DNA of 64,000 nt from assembly GCF_000422885.1 (NCBI RefSeq), contig NZ_AUGX01000001.1, positions 435,238 through 499,237 of the forward strand, given 5' to 3'. The stretch is from Ottowia thiooxydans DSM 14619. GTDB taxonomy: Bacteria; Pseudomonadota; Gammaproteobacteria; Burkholderiales; Burkholderiaceae_C. The notes beneath the pieces are model-generated. The model ran no database searches and had not been told where the DNA came from. It saw only the letters and a program-made list of their open reading frames with translations. This document shows positions 44,388 through 53,275 of this stretch, one piece after another; position 1 is the first letter of the stretch, and the number at the start of each line of letters is the position of its first letter. Position numbers and translations under genes: made by a program.

Positions 44388-45230
44388 TCACAAGCGAGGC
44401 ATGGAGGCGGCCAATGATGAGGGCTCGTCCATCCGCGCGCCCTTCCCCGCCTTCACCGGCGCCCGTTGCCTGCGGATGCTCGCCTCGATATCGCGCGCGC
44501 CACGCAGCACCAATTCAGAGATTTTGCGCAGCCGTGCCTGCCCCATCCGCTGAGACAGTGCCGCCACGCTAACCGCACCAATCGCTAAACCCATGCTGTC
44601 GCGAAAGGCAGCGCCCACGGCCGTCACGCCCAGGCTCACCCGGTTCTGAATAATCGCCACCCCGTGAGCCCGGGTGGTGTCACAGGCCTCCGCCAATGCC
44701 GCCGGCGTGAGCTTGCCGAATGCCGGGAGTGAGGGGGCCACCCGGCGGATGATTTCCTCGCGTTCGTCTTCTTCAATGGCAGCCAGCACAGCCAAACCAC
44801 CCGCGCCCACCCCCAGCGGACGACGGCTTCCCACTTCCAGCACCAGCGTGCGGATTGGAAAGCTGCCCTCCCAACGGTGCATGCACACGGCCTCGAAGCC
44901 GCTGCGAACCACGAGATACACCGTGTCCTCCGTCTCCAACGCCATCGCCTGCATGGTGGGTTCACACAGATCCCTGATGTCATGCATGGTGGATCCGGCG
45001 ATGCCCAGCTCAAAGGCCAGCGGCCCCAGCTTGTAGCGGTGCGTTTCGCGGTTGTGCTCGACCAGGCGCTCGGCAATCAGCTGCTTGAGGATCCGGTGCG
45101 CCGAAGGGTGCGGCATTCCTGATTTTTCGGAAAGTTCACTTAACGGACATCCTCTTGCCCCACCTGTAGCCAGCAGCTTGAGCAGGACAACACCACGCTT
45201 AAGTGATCCTAATTCGGTGTTTTTATTCAT
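44388..45230 (-). CDS. IclR-family transcriptional regulator
   Basis: A 280-residue regulator. The N-terminal winged helix is SLKRGVVLLKLLATGGARGC followed by LSELSEKSGMPHPSAHRILK. The effector domain has the family stretches GPLAFELGIAG, VYLVVRSGFEAVCMHRWEG, VGSRRPLGVGAGGLAVLAAI and a hydrophobic C-terminal block GLAIGAVSVAALSQRMG. It is divergent from the SDR/fumarylacetoacetase operon with 113 bases between, and very likely controls it. Confidence 0.92.
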   Translation of the reverse strand: MNKNTELGSLKRGVVLLKLLATGGARGCPLSELSEKSGMPHPSAHRILKQLIAERLVEHNRETHRYKLGPLAFELGIAGSTMHDIRDLCEPTMQAMALETEDTVYLVVRSGFEAVCMHRWEGSFPIRTLVLEVGSRRPLGVGAGGLAVLAAIEEDEREEIIRRVAPSLPAFGKLTPAALAEACDTTRAHGVAIIQNRVSLGVTAVGAAFRDSMGLAIGAVSVAALSQRMGQARLRKISELVLRGARDIEASIRRQRAPVKAGKGARMDEPSSLAASMPRL

Positions 45231-45237
45231 GTTCGTT

Positions 45238-45318
45238 TATCGGACAAATTAATGACGCCATTCCGCAATTAGAAAACAATTCCGTCAGTTGGCTTTCAAG
45301 CCATCCAACTATCGGACA
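45238..45318. promoter_or_regulatory. Direct repeats, candidate IclR operators
   Basis: TATCGGACA occurs twice in the same orientation in the 113-base divergent promoter (45238-45246 and 45310-45318). The spacing of 72 bases is close to seven helical turns, placing both on one face of DNA. The first copy abuts the regulator's start codon, the second precedes the SDR gene by about 25 bases. Autoregulation and control of the operon would follow. Confidence 0.45.
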
Positions 45319-45343
45319 TGACGCTTCAGATCGGCAATAGAAC

Positions 45344-46102
45344 ATGGAACGCAATTCCTCCTGCTCACTGCAAGGCAAAGTCGCCCTCGTTACGGGAGGC
45401 AGTAACGGCATAGGCGCCGCCACGGTGCGTGCGCTGGCGCGAGAAGGCGCCAGCGTTGTGATTGGCTACCACCAGGGCCGTGACCGTGCTGAAGCCCTTC
45501 GCGCCAGCCTGGGCGATGCGGGCCGCCACGCCACGCTGCAGATCTCGCTGGATGCCCCAGCAACCCACGCGGCTGCCAGCCAATGGCTACAGGCAGAGCA
45601 CGGTCACCTGGACATCCTGGTGAACTCCGCAGGGTTCACGCAGCGTATTGCTCACGCAGATCTGGACGCCCTGACACCTGAACTATTCAACCAGATCCTC
45701 ACAGAAAACGTAGGCGGCACCTACGGCATTTCCCGTGCCCTGCTGCCACTGCTGCGCGCCCGCCCAGAAGCCACGGTCGTCAATGTGTCGTCCGTGTCGG
45801 CTTTTACCGGCCTCGGCAGCAACATGGCGTATTGCGCGGCCAAAGCGGCGCTCGACACGCTCACCGTTTCTCTGGCCCGTGCCTTTGCCCCGGTGCGCTT
45901 CCTATGCGTCTCACCGGCCTCGGTAGATACAGATTTCGTCGCCGGCCGCAGCCGCAACGAGCTGGAGCAAAAGGCAGCCAAGACCCCCCTGGGCCGCGTA
46001 GTGACACCCGAAGATGTGGCCCAGGCCATCCTCGCCTGCATCACGCATCTGCGCACCTCCACGGGTGCACGCATCGTGATTGACGGGGGGCATACCTTAT
46101 GA
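45344..46102 (+). CDS. Short-chain dehydrogenase/reductase
   Basis: A 252-residue classical SDR. Nucleotide-binding VTGGSNGIGAATVRALAREG, LVNSAG, catalytic Ser in VVNVSSVSAFTG and YCAAK, and the C-terminal ending TGARIVIDGGHTL are all present. The substrate is probably an alcohol or a dihydrodiol of the pathway encoded by the following genes. Its stop overlaps the fumarylacetoacetase start (ATGA), so the two are coupled. Confidence 0.9.
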   Translation: MERNSSCSLQGKVALVTGGSNGIGAATVRALAREGASVVIGYHQGRDRAEALRASLGDAGRHATLQISLDAPATHAAASQWLQAEHGHLDILVNSAGFTQRIAHADLDALTPELFNQILTENVGGTYGISRALLPLLRARPEATVVNVSSVSAFTGLGSNMAYCAAKAALDTLTVSLARAFAPVRFLCVSPASVDTDFVAGRSRNELEQKAAKTPLGRVVTPEDVAQAILACITHLRTSTGARIVIDGGHTL

Positions 46103-47424
46103 GCCTGCAACTCAACGCTACTCACGCACCCGAGCTGCGCAGTTGGGTGGAAAGCGCCAATCAGCCTGGCGCAGACTTCCCCATTCAAAACCTGCCTCTC
46201 GCGGTGTTTCGCCCACAGGGCGGTAACACAGCCTGTTGCGGTGTTGGCATCGGTGACCAGGTCCTGGAAATTGCTGCGTGCGCGCCCTTGATGAGCGACC
46301 CGCTGGCACGCAGCGCTGCGCAAGCCTGTGAGGCCGCAGATACCTTGAACGCCCTGATGGCCCTCGGCCCTGAGGCCATGTCGGCATTGCGCGCAGAACT
46401 ATCGAGCTTGCTCAGCGCCAACCAGAAGACCCATAGAGAGGCACTGCAGCGCGCCCTGCATCCCATTGACCGCGTTGAACTGCTGCAACCCGTACGCGTG
46501 GCGGGCTATACAGACTTTTTTGCCTCAGTGCATCACGCCACCAACGCAGGCCGCCTGTTTCGCCCAGACGCCCCACTTCTGCCCAACTACAAGTACGTGC
46601 CCGTAGCTTATAGCGGCCGCGCCAATAGCGTGCGAGTAAGCGGCGCACCCGTGCAGCGCCCCTGGGGTCAGCTCAAGCGGCCCGATCAGGCAGCACCAGT
46701 ATTCGCCCCAGCCCAGCGCTTGGACTTTGAAGTGGAGCTGGCCATGTATATCGGCGCGCCGTCGCGCCTGGGAAGCCCGGTGGCAGTGGCCAATGCGTGG
46801 GGCCATGTTTTCGGATTTTCGCTGCTCAACGACTGGTCTGCGCGCGACATCCAATCCTGGGAATACCAGCCCTTGGGGCCCTTCCTGGCAAAGAGCTTTG
46901 CCACCAGCGTCGCGCCCTGGGTGATCACCGCCGAGGCCCTGGCTCCGTTTCGCCAGGCTGTGGCTGCACGCCCCGAAGGAGACCCAGCCCCGCTGCCTCA
47001 CCTGCTGGACACCAACGATCAAGCTCACGGCACAGTGAACGTGGAGATTGAGGCTCTTCTACGCACCGAACGCATGCGCGCCACGGGCGCATCGGCCCAA
47101 CGCCTGTCGCGCTCCAACGCTTCCACGCTGTACTGGAGCTTTGCGCAGATGGTGGCGCACCACACGAGCAACGGCAGTGCGCTGGATACAGGCGACCTCT
47201 TGGGCTCAGGCACCATTTCCGGTAGCTCGGCAGACGCACTGGGAAGCCTGTTGGAAATCACCCGGGGAGGTTCTGAGCCGCTGGCGATTGCAGCCACCCA
47301 GGAGCAGCGCAGCTTCCTGCAAGACGGTGACGAAGTCAGCTTCCGTGGCCGCTGTTCGCGTGAGGGCTTCATCAGCATTGGCTGGGGTCATTGCACGAAC
47401 ACGGTGCTGGCGGCCTCCGCGTAG
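46099..47424 (+). CDS. fahA: Fumarylacetoacetase
   Basis: A 441-residue FAH enzyme of full two-domain length. The N-terminal SH3-like domain (about 1-130) is followed by the catalytic domain. YTDFFASVHHATNAGRLFRP contains the catalytic His; LLPNYKYVPVAYSGRANSV, RLDFEVELAMYIGAPS and LLNDWSARDIQSWEYQPLGP follow, with GDLLGSGTISG near the end. It cleaves fumarylacetoacetate, or a close acylpyruvate from another ring, to fumarate and acetoacetate. No homogentisate dioxygenase is nearby, so the ring-cleavage product here may come from a different route. Confidence 0.92.
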   Translation: MSLQLNATHAPELRSWVESANQPGADFPIQNLPLAVFRPQGGNTACCGVGIGDQVLEIAACAPLMSDPLARSAAQACEAADTLNALMALGPEAMSALRAELSSLLSANQKTHREALQRALHPIDRVELLQPVRVAGYTDFFASVHHATNAGRLFRPDAPLLPNYKYVPVAYSGRANSVRVSGAPVQRPWGQLKRPDQAAPVFAPAQRLDFEVELAMYIGAPSRLGSPVAVANAWGHVFGFSLLNDWSARDIQSWEYQPLGPFLAKSFATSVAPWVITAEALAPFRQAVAARPEGDPAPLPHLLDTNDQAHGTVNVEIEALLRTERMRATGASAQRLSRSNASTLYWSFAQMVAHHTSNGSALDTGDLLGSGTISGSSADALGSLLEITRGGSEPLAIAATQEQRSFLQDGDEVSFRGRCSREGFISIGWGHCTNTVLAASA

Positions 47425-47446
47425 CAGTTGGTCTGAGGAAAGCACC

Positions 47447-47794
47447 ATGCTCGTCGAACAACGCACCTATACCACCCACCCCGGCCAATGGCGCAACTAC
47501 CTGGCCCTGTATGAAGCCGAGGGCTTGGCTGTGCAGCAGCGCATTCTGGGTCGCATGGTGGGCTACTACACCACGGAGTCTGGGCCGCTGAACCAGATTG
47601 TGCATCTGTGGGCCTATACCGATTTGAACGAGCGCGCACAACTGCGTGCCCGCCTGATGCAAGACCCGCAGTGGCTGGCCTACGTTTCCAAGATGCTGCC
47701 CATGCTGCAAAGCCAGGAATCGAAATTCCTCACGCCCGCACCGTTCTTTCAGCCCATGTGGCAAGAACCGCCTTCCGAACCCACTGGCGCCTGA
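47447..47794 (+). CDS. NIPSNAP-family protein
   Basis: A 115-residue dimeric ferredoxin-like-fold protein. MLVEQRTYTTHPGQWRNYLA, GYYTTESGPLNQIVHLWAY and the DLNERAQLRARLMQDPQW block are the NIPSNAP pattern. GAGGAAAG precedes the ATG. Members occur in catabolic operons with unclear roles, perhaps as isomerases or small-molecule binding proteins. It lies 22 bases after the fumarylacetoacetase. Confidence 0.85.
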   Translation: MLVEQRTYTTHPGQWRNYLALYEAEGLAVQQRILGRMVGYYTTESGPLNQIVHLWAYTDLNERAQLRARLMQDPQWLAYVSKMLPMLQSQESKFLTPAPFFQPMWQEPPSEPTGA

Positions 47795-47839
47795 AAGCGC
47801 CCACGCCCTGACCACCCGTTTCGCTCACAGGAGAACGCC

Positions 47840-48394
47840 ATGCTTTGTAAAAAACTCCACCACGCTGCCTTCCGCTGCAAAGACGCCGCAGAAACCGTGA
47901 AGTTCTACACCGAGGTACTTGGTCTGAAATTCGCCCATGCCATGGGCGAAGACCATGTGCCCTCCACAGGCAAGTACAGCCCGCACGTCCATATCTTTTT
48001 TGAGATGGAAGACGGCAGCAACATTGCATTCTTTGAGTGCCCGCAAGACGAAGGAGAACCCTCTGGCCGTGATCCGCATACACCGGCCTGGGTTCAGCAC
48101 TTCGCTTTTGAAGTGGAAAACATAGACACCCTGCTGCAGGCCAAGAAGGACCTGGAGAGCAAAGGCCTGTCTGTGGTGGGCCCCACCAATCACGACGACT
48201 TCATTACGTCGATCTACTTTTTTGACCCCTCAGGCCACCGCCTGGAACTGACCACACGCACTTGCGATCCCGCGCGCTATCCGGAGTTTGAAGCGGAAGC
48301 CCCCCAGGTGCTCGCCTTGTGGAACGCAACCCACGACTGGTCTCAGCGCGAGAAGGTCTTTGGTGCCAAGACCGGGTACGTACGAGCGCCATAG
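47840..48394 (+). CDS. VOC-family protein (glyoxalase/extradiol fold)
   Basis: A 184-residue vicinal-oxygen-chelate protein with two beta-alpha-beta modules: KLHHAAFRCKDAAETVKFYT and WVQHFAFEVENIDTLLQAKK. Likely metal ligands are His8, His87 and Glu136 (SGHRLELTTR). In this operon it may be a lyase, isomerase or ring-cleavage dioxygenase acting between the MhpA-type hydroxylase and fumarylacetoacetase. CAGGAGA ribosome site. It is longer than simple lactoylglutathione lyase; specific reaction unknown. Confidence 0.83.
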   Translation: MLCKKLHHAAFRCKDAAETVKFYTEVLGLKFAHAMGEDHVPSTGKYSPHVHIFFEMEDGSNIAFFECPQDEGEPSGRDPHTPAWVQHFAFEVENIDTLLQAKKDLESKGLSVVGPTNHDDFITSIYFFDPSGHRLELTTRTCDPARYPEFEAEAPQVLALWNATHDWSQREKVFGAKTGYVRAP

Positions 48395-48452
48395 CGAGCC
48401 AACGCCCTTCCTTCAAACCAACAAGCCAACAAATAAACCTCAGGAGACAACA

Positions 48453-49457
48453 GTGAAGACTTCTTACCCACAGGCGCTCTCTCGCCGCACGTTGGCACTA
48501 TGCATGGGCGCCGCTTTGCTGGGAAGCAGCGCTGCCGCGCTGGCGGCATCACCAGATGGCTACCCCAACAAGCCCATCCGCTGGGTAGTGGGCTTTCCCG
48601 CTGGCGGTGGGACCGATGTGCTTGCCCGCACGGTCGGTGTACAACTCACAGAGCAGATCAAGCAGTCCGTACTGATTGACAACCGGCCAGGCGCTGCCGG
48701 CATGCTGGCTGCAGAAACCGTAGCGCACGCCGCCGCTGACGGATACACCGTGCTCACCGGCGACATCGCCATCATGACTTTCAACGGTGCGCTCTACCAA
48801 AAGATCCGCTACGACGCGCTGAAGGATTTCACCCCTGTCGGGTTGATGGCTCGCTTTCCGGTGGTCGTGGCCACCCATCCTGCCAGCGGCATTCAAAGCA
48901 TGCAGCAGTTGGTGGCTGGCACCAAGAAGCCTGATGGGAAGTTGACCTATGGCTCTGCTGGCGTGGGTACTCCGCACCATCTCACCATGGAACTGGTGGG
49001 AGCCACCACTGGCGGCACCATCACCCATGTGCCCTACAAAGGTGATGCCCCTGCGCTTCAGGATCTGGTGGGTGGCCAGCTTCCCGTGGCCGTGCTGTCT
49101 CCATCGCTGTCATTGCCCTATTTCCGCAGCGGCAAGTTGCGCCCCCTTGCGGTCAGCTCCGACACTCGTCTGCCCCAATTGCCTGATGTTCCCACCCTGA
49201 AGGAGCTGGGCTTCGCCAGCACAGGCGTTTATGCCTGGCAAGGCTTGGTGGCCCCCAAGGGGACACCACCCGCCGCCATTGAAGCTCTATCGCAACAAGT
49301 ACAGCAAGCACTGAGCGTTCCCGCCGTGCGCCAAAAACTGGCTGATCTTGGCATGGAACCCATCCCCAGCGACGCCGCGCAAATGGATCGCCACGTCCGT
49401 GCAGAGAAGGCCATCTGGGAGCCCTTGATCAAATCCCGCGGCATTCGGGCGGATTGA
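48453..49457 (+). CDS. Bug/TctC periplasmic receptor (7 of 10)
   Basis: A 334-residue binding protein. The start is GTG at 48453, supported by AGGAGA at 48442-48447; no ATG fits the leader. Leader has SRRTLALCMGAALLGSSAAA, ending near ALAA. Mature start YPNKPIRWVVGFPAGGGTD, then DNRPGAAGMLA and AADGYTVLT. It lies 58 bases after the VOC gene and 40 before the FAD hydroxylase, inside the IclR-linked operon. Confidence 0.92.
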   Translation: MKTSYPQALSRRTLALCMGAALLGSSAAALAASPDGYPNKPIRWVVGFPAGGGTDVLARTVGVQLTEQIKQSVLIDNRPGAAGMLAAETVAHAAADGYTVLTGDIAIMTFNGALYQKIRYDALKDFTPVGLMARFPVVVATHPASGIQSMQQLVAGTKKPDGKLTYGSAGVGTPHHLTMELVGATTGGTITHVPYKGDAPALQDLVGGQLPVAVLSPSLSLPYFRSGKLRPLAVSSDTRLPQLPDVPTLKELGFASTGVYAWQGLVAPKGTPPAAIEALSQQVQQALSVPAVRQKLADLGMEPIPSDAAQMDRHVRAEKAIWEPLIKSRGIRAD

Positions 49458-49497
49458 TTCCGGAGAACTGCGCGTGCTTGAGAAACAGGAGACCCCC

Positions 49498-51153
49498 ATG
49501 CCCCAGTGCTTCGATGTCCTGATCATCGGGTACGGTCCTGCTGGCGCCACCATGGCCAACCTGTTGGGCCAGCGCGGCTACAGCGTGGCCGTGGTTGAGT
49601 CAGCCACCGCCATCTACGACAAGCCGCGGGCCATCACGGCTGATCAGGAAGCCATGCGGGTGTTCCAGCATTGCGGTTTGGCGCAAGAAATGGAACAAGG
49701 CACCTGCCCGCATCCGGGAACGGACTTTGTCGGCATGCAGGGCCAAGTCATCAAACGCTTCTACCCCCAGCCACCTCCCCAGTTGCTGGCGTGGGAGCCC
49801 ACATGGATGTTTGTGCAGCCAGAGTTGGAAGTCAAACTGCGCAAAGGCGTGGAGCGATTTCCCAAGGTGCAGGTTTTCCTGGGCCACGAACTGCTGCAAC
49901 TCCAGCAGAACGAAAACGAAGTCTGCGCAGACATACGGCGGCTGTCAGATGGCGAGCAAATCCGGCTTCGCTCGCGCTACACCATCGCCTGCGATGGCGC
50001 CCGAAGCTCCGTACGCCGCCAGATGAACGGCGAGATAGAAGATCTCGCGTTCGATGAATGGTGGATCGTGGTGGATGCGTGGCTGCGCGCTGATGCTGAT
50101 CTGCCTGAGCGTTGCGTCCAGTACTGCCGCCCATCGCGCCCCGGCACTTACATCGTGGGCCCGAATTCGCTCCGCCGATGGGAGATAAAAATGCTTCCCG
50201 GCGAGTTGCCGGAGCAATTCGACAACGAGGCAGCCATTCGGAAAGTGTTGGCCGAATTCACCAACCCCGAAGCCTTGGACCTGTGCCGAACAGCCATCTA
50301 CCGCTTTCATGCCCTGGTTGCCAAACAGTGGCGCTTTGGCCGGGTGTTCCTGATGGGCGACTCCGCACACCAGATGCCGCCCTTTCTGGGACAAGGCCTG
50401 TGTGCAGCCATTCGCGACACCATCAACCTGGCGTGGAAGCTTGATGCGGTAGAGCGCCTGGGCGCCTCGCCCAAGCTGCTGGACACCTACGCTGAAGAAC
50501 GCACGCCCCATGTGCGCACGGTGGTGAGCCATGCAAAATCATTCGGGCTCATCATTGGGGAGTTGGATGAAGCGGCTGCGCGCATCCGTGACCAGCGCAT
50601 GGAAGAAGAGCTGCTTTCGGGCCAAGCCGAAAGCGTAAGGCAAAAATTCATACCCGGGCTGACCACCGGGTTGATCGCCATGGACACCCAGCAATGCCCC
50701 GCACCAGGCGCTGGCGTGCTGTTTGTGCAACCGTGGGTAAAAACCGCCGTGAACCTGGCGTTCCAACGACTAGACGACTTGGCCTCACCTGGCTTCCTCC
50801 TCGTAAGCAACGATGTTTCCGCACTAGACGGAATGAGCGCTTCCACGGCTTCCTTCTGGCAACGCATTGCAGGCCAGCGCGTTTGGATAGGCACCGTACC
50901 GCCATCACCATCCGTGGCGCCGGATGTACTCGCCGTGCAGGAACGAGACGGCGTGTTCTCCACCTGGCTGCAATCACTAGGCGCCAAGGTCGCCGTCATT
51001 CGCCCAGACCGATATGTATACGGCGTTGCCCAAAGCGCAGAGGAACTTCCGCACCTGCTGCTGGCACTTGAAAGCGCGCTCTTTGGCGCTCACCCCTCGG
51101 CAACCGCCGCCGGCCAAGCGAGTGCCCGGGAGCCGGCAACCCTTGCTAACTGA
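49498..51153 (+). CDS. MhpA-type FAD-dependent aromatic hydroxylase
   Basis: A 551-residue flavoprotein monooxygenase of the PheA/MhpA family, the length of 3-(3-hydroxyphenyl)propionate hydroxylase (about 554). FAD-binding GYGPAGATMANLLGQRG at 11-27, KPRAITADQEAMRVFQ as in MhpA, DG motif ACDGARSSVRRQM, and GD motif FLMGDSAHQMPPFLGQGLCA. The C-terminal thioredoxin-like domain is present (VIRPDRYVYGVAQS). It hydroxylates a phenolic acid to a catechol with NAD(P)H and O2. The matching dioxygenase MhpB lies 24 kb away in another operon; the local ring opener may be the VOC protein. Confidence 0.9.
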   Translation: MPQCFDVLIIGYGPAGATMANLLGQRGYSVAVVESATAIYDKPRAITADQEAMRVFQHCGLAQEMEQGTCPHPGTDFVGMQGQVIKRFYPQPPPQLLAWEPTWMFVQPELEVKLRKGVERFPKVQVFLGHELLQLQQNENEVCADIRRLSDGEQIRLRSRYTIACDGARSSVRRQMNGEIEDLAFDEWWIVVDAWLRADADLPERCVQYCRPSRPGTYIVGPNSLRRWEIKMLPGELPEQFDNEAAIRKVLAEFTNPEALDLCRTAIYRFHALVAKQWRFGRVFLMGDSAHQMPPFLGQGLCAAIRDTINLAWKLDAVERLGASPKLLDTYAEERTPHVRTVVSHAKSFGLIIGELDEAAARIRDQRMEEELLSGQAESVRQKFIPGLTTGLIAMDTQQCPAPGAGVLFVQPWVKTAVNLAFQRLDDLASPGFLLVSNDVSALDGMSASTASFWQRIAGQRVWIGTVPPSPSVAPDVLAVQERDGVFSTWLQSLGAKVAVIRPDRYVYGVAQSAEELPHLLLALESALFGAHPSATAAGQASAREPATLAN

Positions 51154-51191
51154 CCCTGCCCCATCAATAGAACCATGACGGAGACACCCCT

Positions 51192-52169
51192 ATGACCATG
51201 TTCCTCAACCGCCGCACTGCCCTGCTCGCCGGCGCCGCCTCACTTGCTTTGCCCCAGGCCTGGGCGCAAGGCACCTATCCCTCACGCGCCATACAGCTCA
51301 TTCATGGCTTTGGCGCTGGCGGCAACGCCGATGTAGTGGCTCGCCTGGTGGGCCAGAAATTGCAAGATGCTCTCAAGCAGCCGGTAGTCATTGACATCAA
51401 AAGCGGCGCGGGCGGCAGCATTGCCACCAACTATGTGGCCAAGTCAGCACCTGATGGCTACAACCTCGTCATGTTGACCGGAGCGCACACGGTGTCTGCC
51501 GCGCTCAAGAAATCCCTGCCGTACGACCCGGTCAAGGATTTCTCCTTCATCTCTACGGTTTCATCATTCCCCTTCGTGGTGGCGGTGCGCGCAGAGCATC
51601 CGGCCAAAACGCTGGCCGATCTGATCGCTCTCGCCAAGAAGGACCCGGGCAAGATCACATTCACATCGGTGGGCGTGGGTTCTACACAGCATATGGTGGG
51701 CGAACTACTGGGCTCCGCCGCCAACGTAGAGTTGCTGCACGTTCCTTATCGTGGCGGGGGTGCCCCGGTGCAAGCAGTGATTGCCGGCGATGTAGACATA
51801 TTGACCGACACACTGACCGTTGCAACGCCCCACCTCAAATCCGGACGCCTGCGCGCATTGGGCGTAACCAGCGCGGCTGCATGGCCTTCCATACCAGATG
51901 TACCGCCTGTCTCAAGCACTTTGCTGGGCTTTGAAGTGCGCTCGTGGCTTGGCATTGCCGCGGCTGCCGGAACACCCGCACCCGTTGTTCAGAAACTCAC
52001 CGCTGCAGTGCATCAGGCCCTGCAAGACACCACCCTGCAAAAGTCACTTGCCGCTGCGGGCAGTGCGGCCTCTCCGTGCACGCCAGATGAATTCCGCACC
52101 ATGGTGCAAAACGAAATCGCCCGCTGGCACACCGTGATCACCAAGGTCGGGATTCCGCTGCAAGCCTGA
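51192..52169 (+). CDS. Bug/TctC periplasmic receptor (8 of 10)
   Basis: A 325-residue binding protein. Leader NRRTALLAGAASLALPQAWA has a twin-arginine-like start. Mature opening YPSRAIQLIHGFGAGGNAD departs from the VPF consensus, and IDIKSGAGGSIA replaces ENRxGAGG. These changes suggest a different ligand from the neighbouring paralogue. It follows the FAD hydroxylase by 38 bases. Confidence 0.92.
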   Translation: MTMFLNRRTALLAGAASLALPQAWAQGTYPSRAIQLIHGFGAGGNADVVARLVGQKLQDALKQPVVIDIKSGAGGSIATNYVAKSAPDGYNLVMLTGAHTVSAALKKSLPYDPVKDFSFISTVSSFPFVVAVRAEHPAKTLADLIALAKKDPGKITFTSVGVGSTQHMVGELLGSAANVELLHVPYRGGGAPVQAVIAGDVDILTDTLTVATPHLKSGRLRALGVTSAAAWPSIPDVPPVSSTLLGFEVRSWLGIAAAAGTPAPVVQKLTAAVHQALQDTTLQKSLAAAGSAASPCTPDEFRTMVQNEIARWHTVITKVGIPLQA

Positions 52170-52255
52170 AACATGAAGCGCCAAGACCTGAGGCACAACG
52201 CGCGCAACACACGCAATGCGCGCCGTCAGATATCTAAATCACAAGCCAACCAGTT

Positions 52256-53236
52256 ATGAAATTCTCCAAACGACGCCATTTTCTCGCGGCCCTGTGTATG
52301 GGCCTGGGTCTGCTTACCTCTACGGGAGCACATGCTGCCTTCCCAGATAAACCCGTGCGCATCGTCGTACCGTTCCCTGCTGGTGGGGCCGTGGATCTGG
52401 TGGCTCGTATCGTGGCCAATCACCTTTCGCGCACATGGGGAACCGCAGTCGTTGTGGAAAACAAGGCAGGCGCAGGCGGCGCCATTGGTGTAGATGCCGT
52501 AGCCAAAGCCGCCCCCACTGGCTATGAACTACTGCTGGGCCCCATTGGGCCGTTAACCATCAACCCCAGCCTCTACCCCAAACTGCCTTACGACACAGAG
52601 CGTGACTTTGCCCCGGTTGTTCTGATTGCAGGCACACCTGCCGTCGTGGTGGTGCAACCCTCTTCCAACGTGCGCAACGTGCGTGCGCTTGTAGACGCGC
52701 TGAAAGCACAACCCGGAAAGATGAGCTACGGCTCCGCAGGCAATGGCAACCTCACGCACCTGGTGACTGAGTATTTCCTGCGGCAGGTGGGCGCGCAAGC
52801 AACGCACATACCGTACAAAGGTTCCGCACCTGCGGTCTCCGATTTCCTGGGCGGTCAACTCGACATGATGTTTGACGTCGTGCCCACAGCTCTGCCACAT
52901 ATCCGCAGCGGAAAGTTCAGGGCGCTTGCCGTCACATCACGAACCCGTTCAAGCTCTCTGCCCGATGTTCCCACGCTCGAAGAAGAAGGCTACAAAGGCT
53001 TTAACGTCACATCATGGTGGGGCCTGCTCGCGCCCAAGGGTACACCACAAGAAGTGATCAACGCTCTCAACGCAGAGATCAACAAAGGCCTCAAGACACC
53101 GGCCATGCAGGAGAGCTTGCTCAAGCTGGGCGCTGACCCACTGGGTGGAACACCAGAACAATTCAAGCAGCACATTCACACGGAGCTTGCTCGCTGGAAG
53201 CAGGTTGTAGTTGAATCCGGCGCCAAGGTTGACTAA
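52256..53236 (+). CDS. Bug/TctC periplasmic receptor (9 of 10)
   Basis: A 326-residue binding protein with a Sec leader ending near GAHAA. Mature start FPDKPVRIVVPFPAGGAVD, then VENKAGAGGAIG and the altered APTGYELLL. It sits 86 bases after another Bug gene in the same direction; the two are only moderately alike in their ligand loops, so this is not a recent duplication. The last gene of the 45.3-53.2 kb set. Confidence 0.92.
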   Translation: MKFSKRRHFLAALCMGLGLLTSTGAHAAFPDKPVRIVVPFPAGGAVDLVARIVANHLSRTWGTAVVVENKAGAGGAIGVDAVAKAAPTGYELLLGPIGPLTINPSLYPKLPYDTERDFAPVVLIAGTPAVVVVQPSSNVRNVRALVDALKAQPGKMSYGSAGNGNLTHLVTEYFLRQVGAQATHIPYKGSAPAVSDFLGGQLDMMFDVVPTALPHIRSGKFRALAVTSRTRSSSLPDVPTLEEEGYKGFNVTSWWGLLAPKGTPQEVINALNAEINKGLKTPAMQESLLKLGADPLGGTPEQFKQHIHTELARWKQVVVESGAKVD

Positions 53237-53275
53237 CCGCCGGGTTAACCACAGCTGAACACCAATGAGTTCGGG

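Noticed and set aside
52256-53236. The adjacent Bug genes at 51192 and 52256 as a recent tandem duplication
   Set aside because: Leaders and ligand-loop motifs differ markedly (GFGAGGNAD versus PFPAGGAVD, IDIKSGAGG versus VENKAGAGG), so they are old paralogues.
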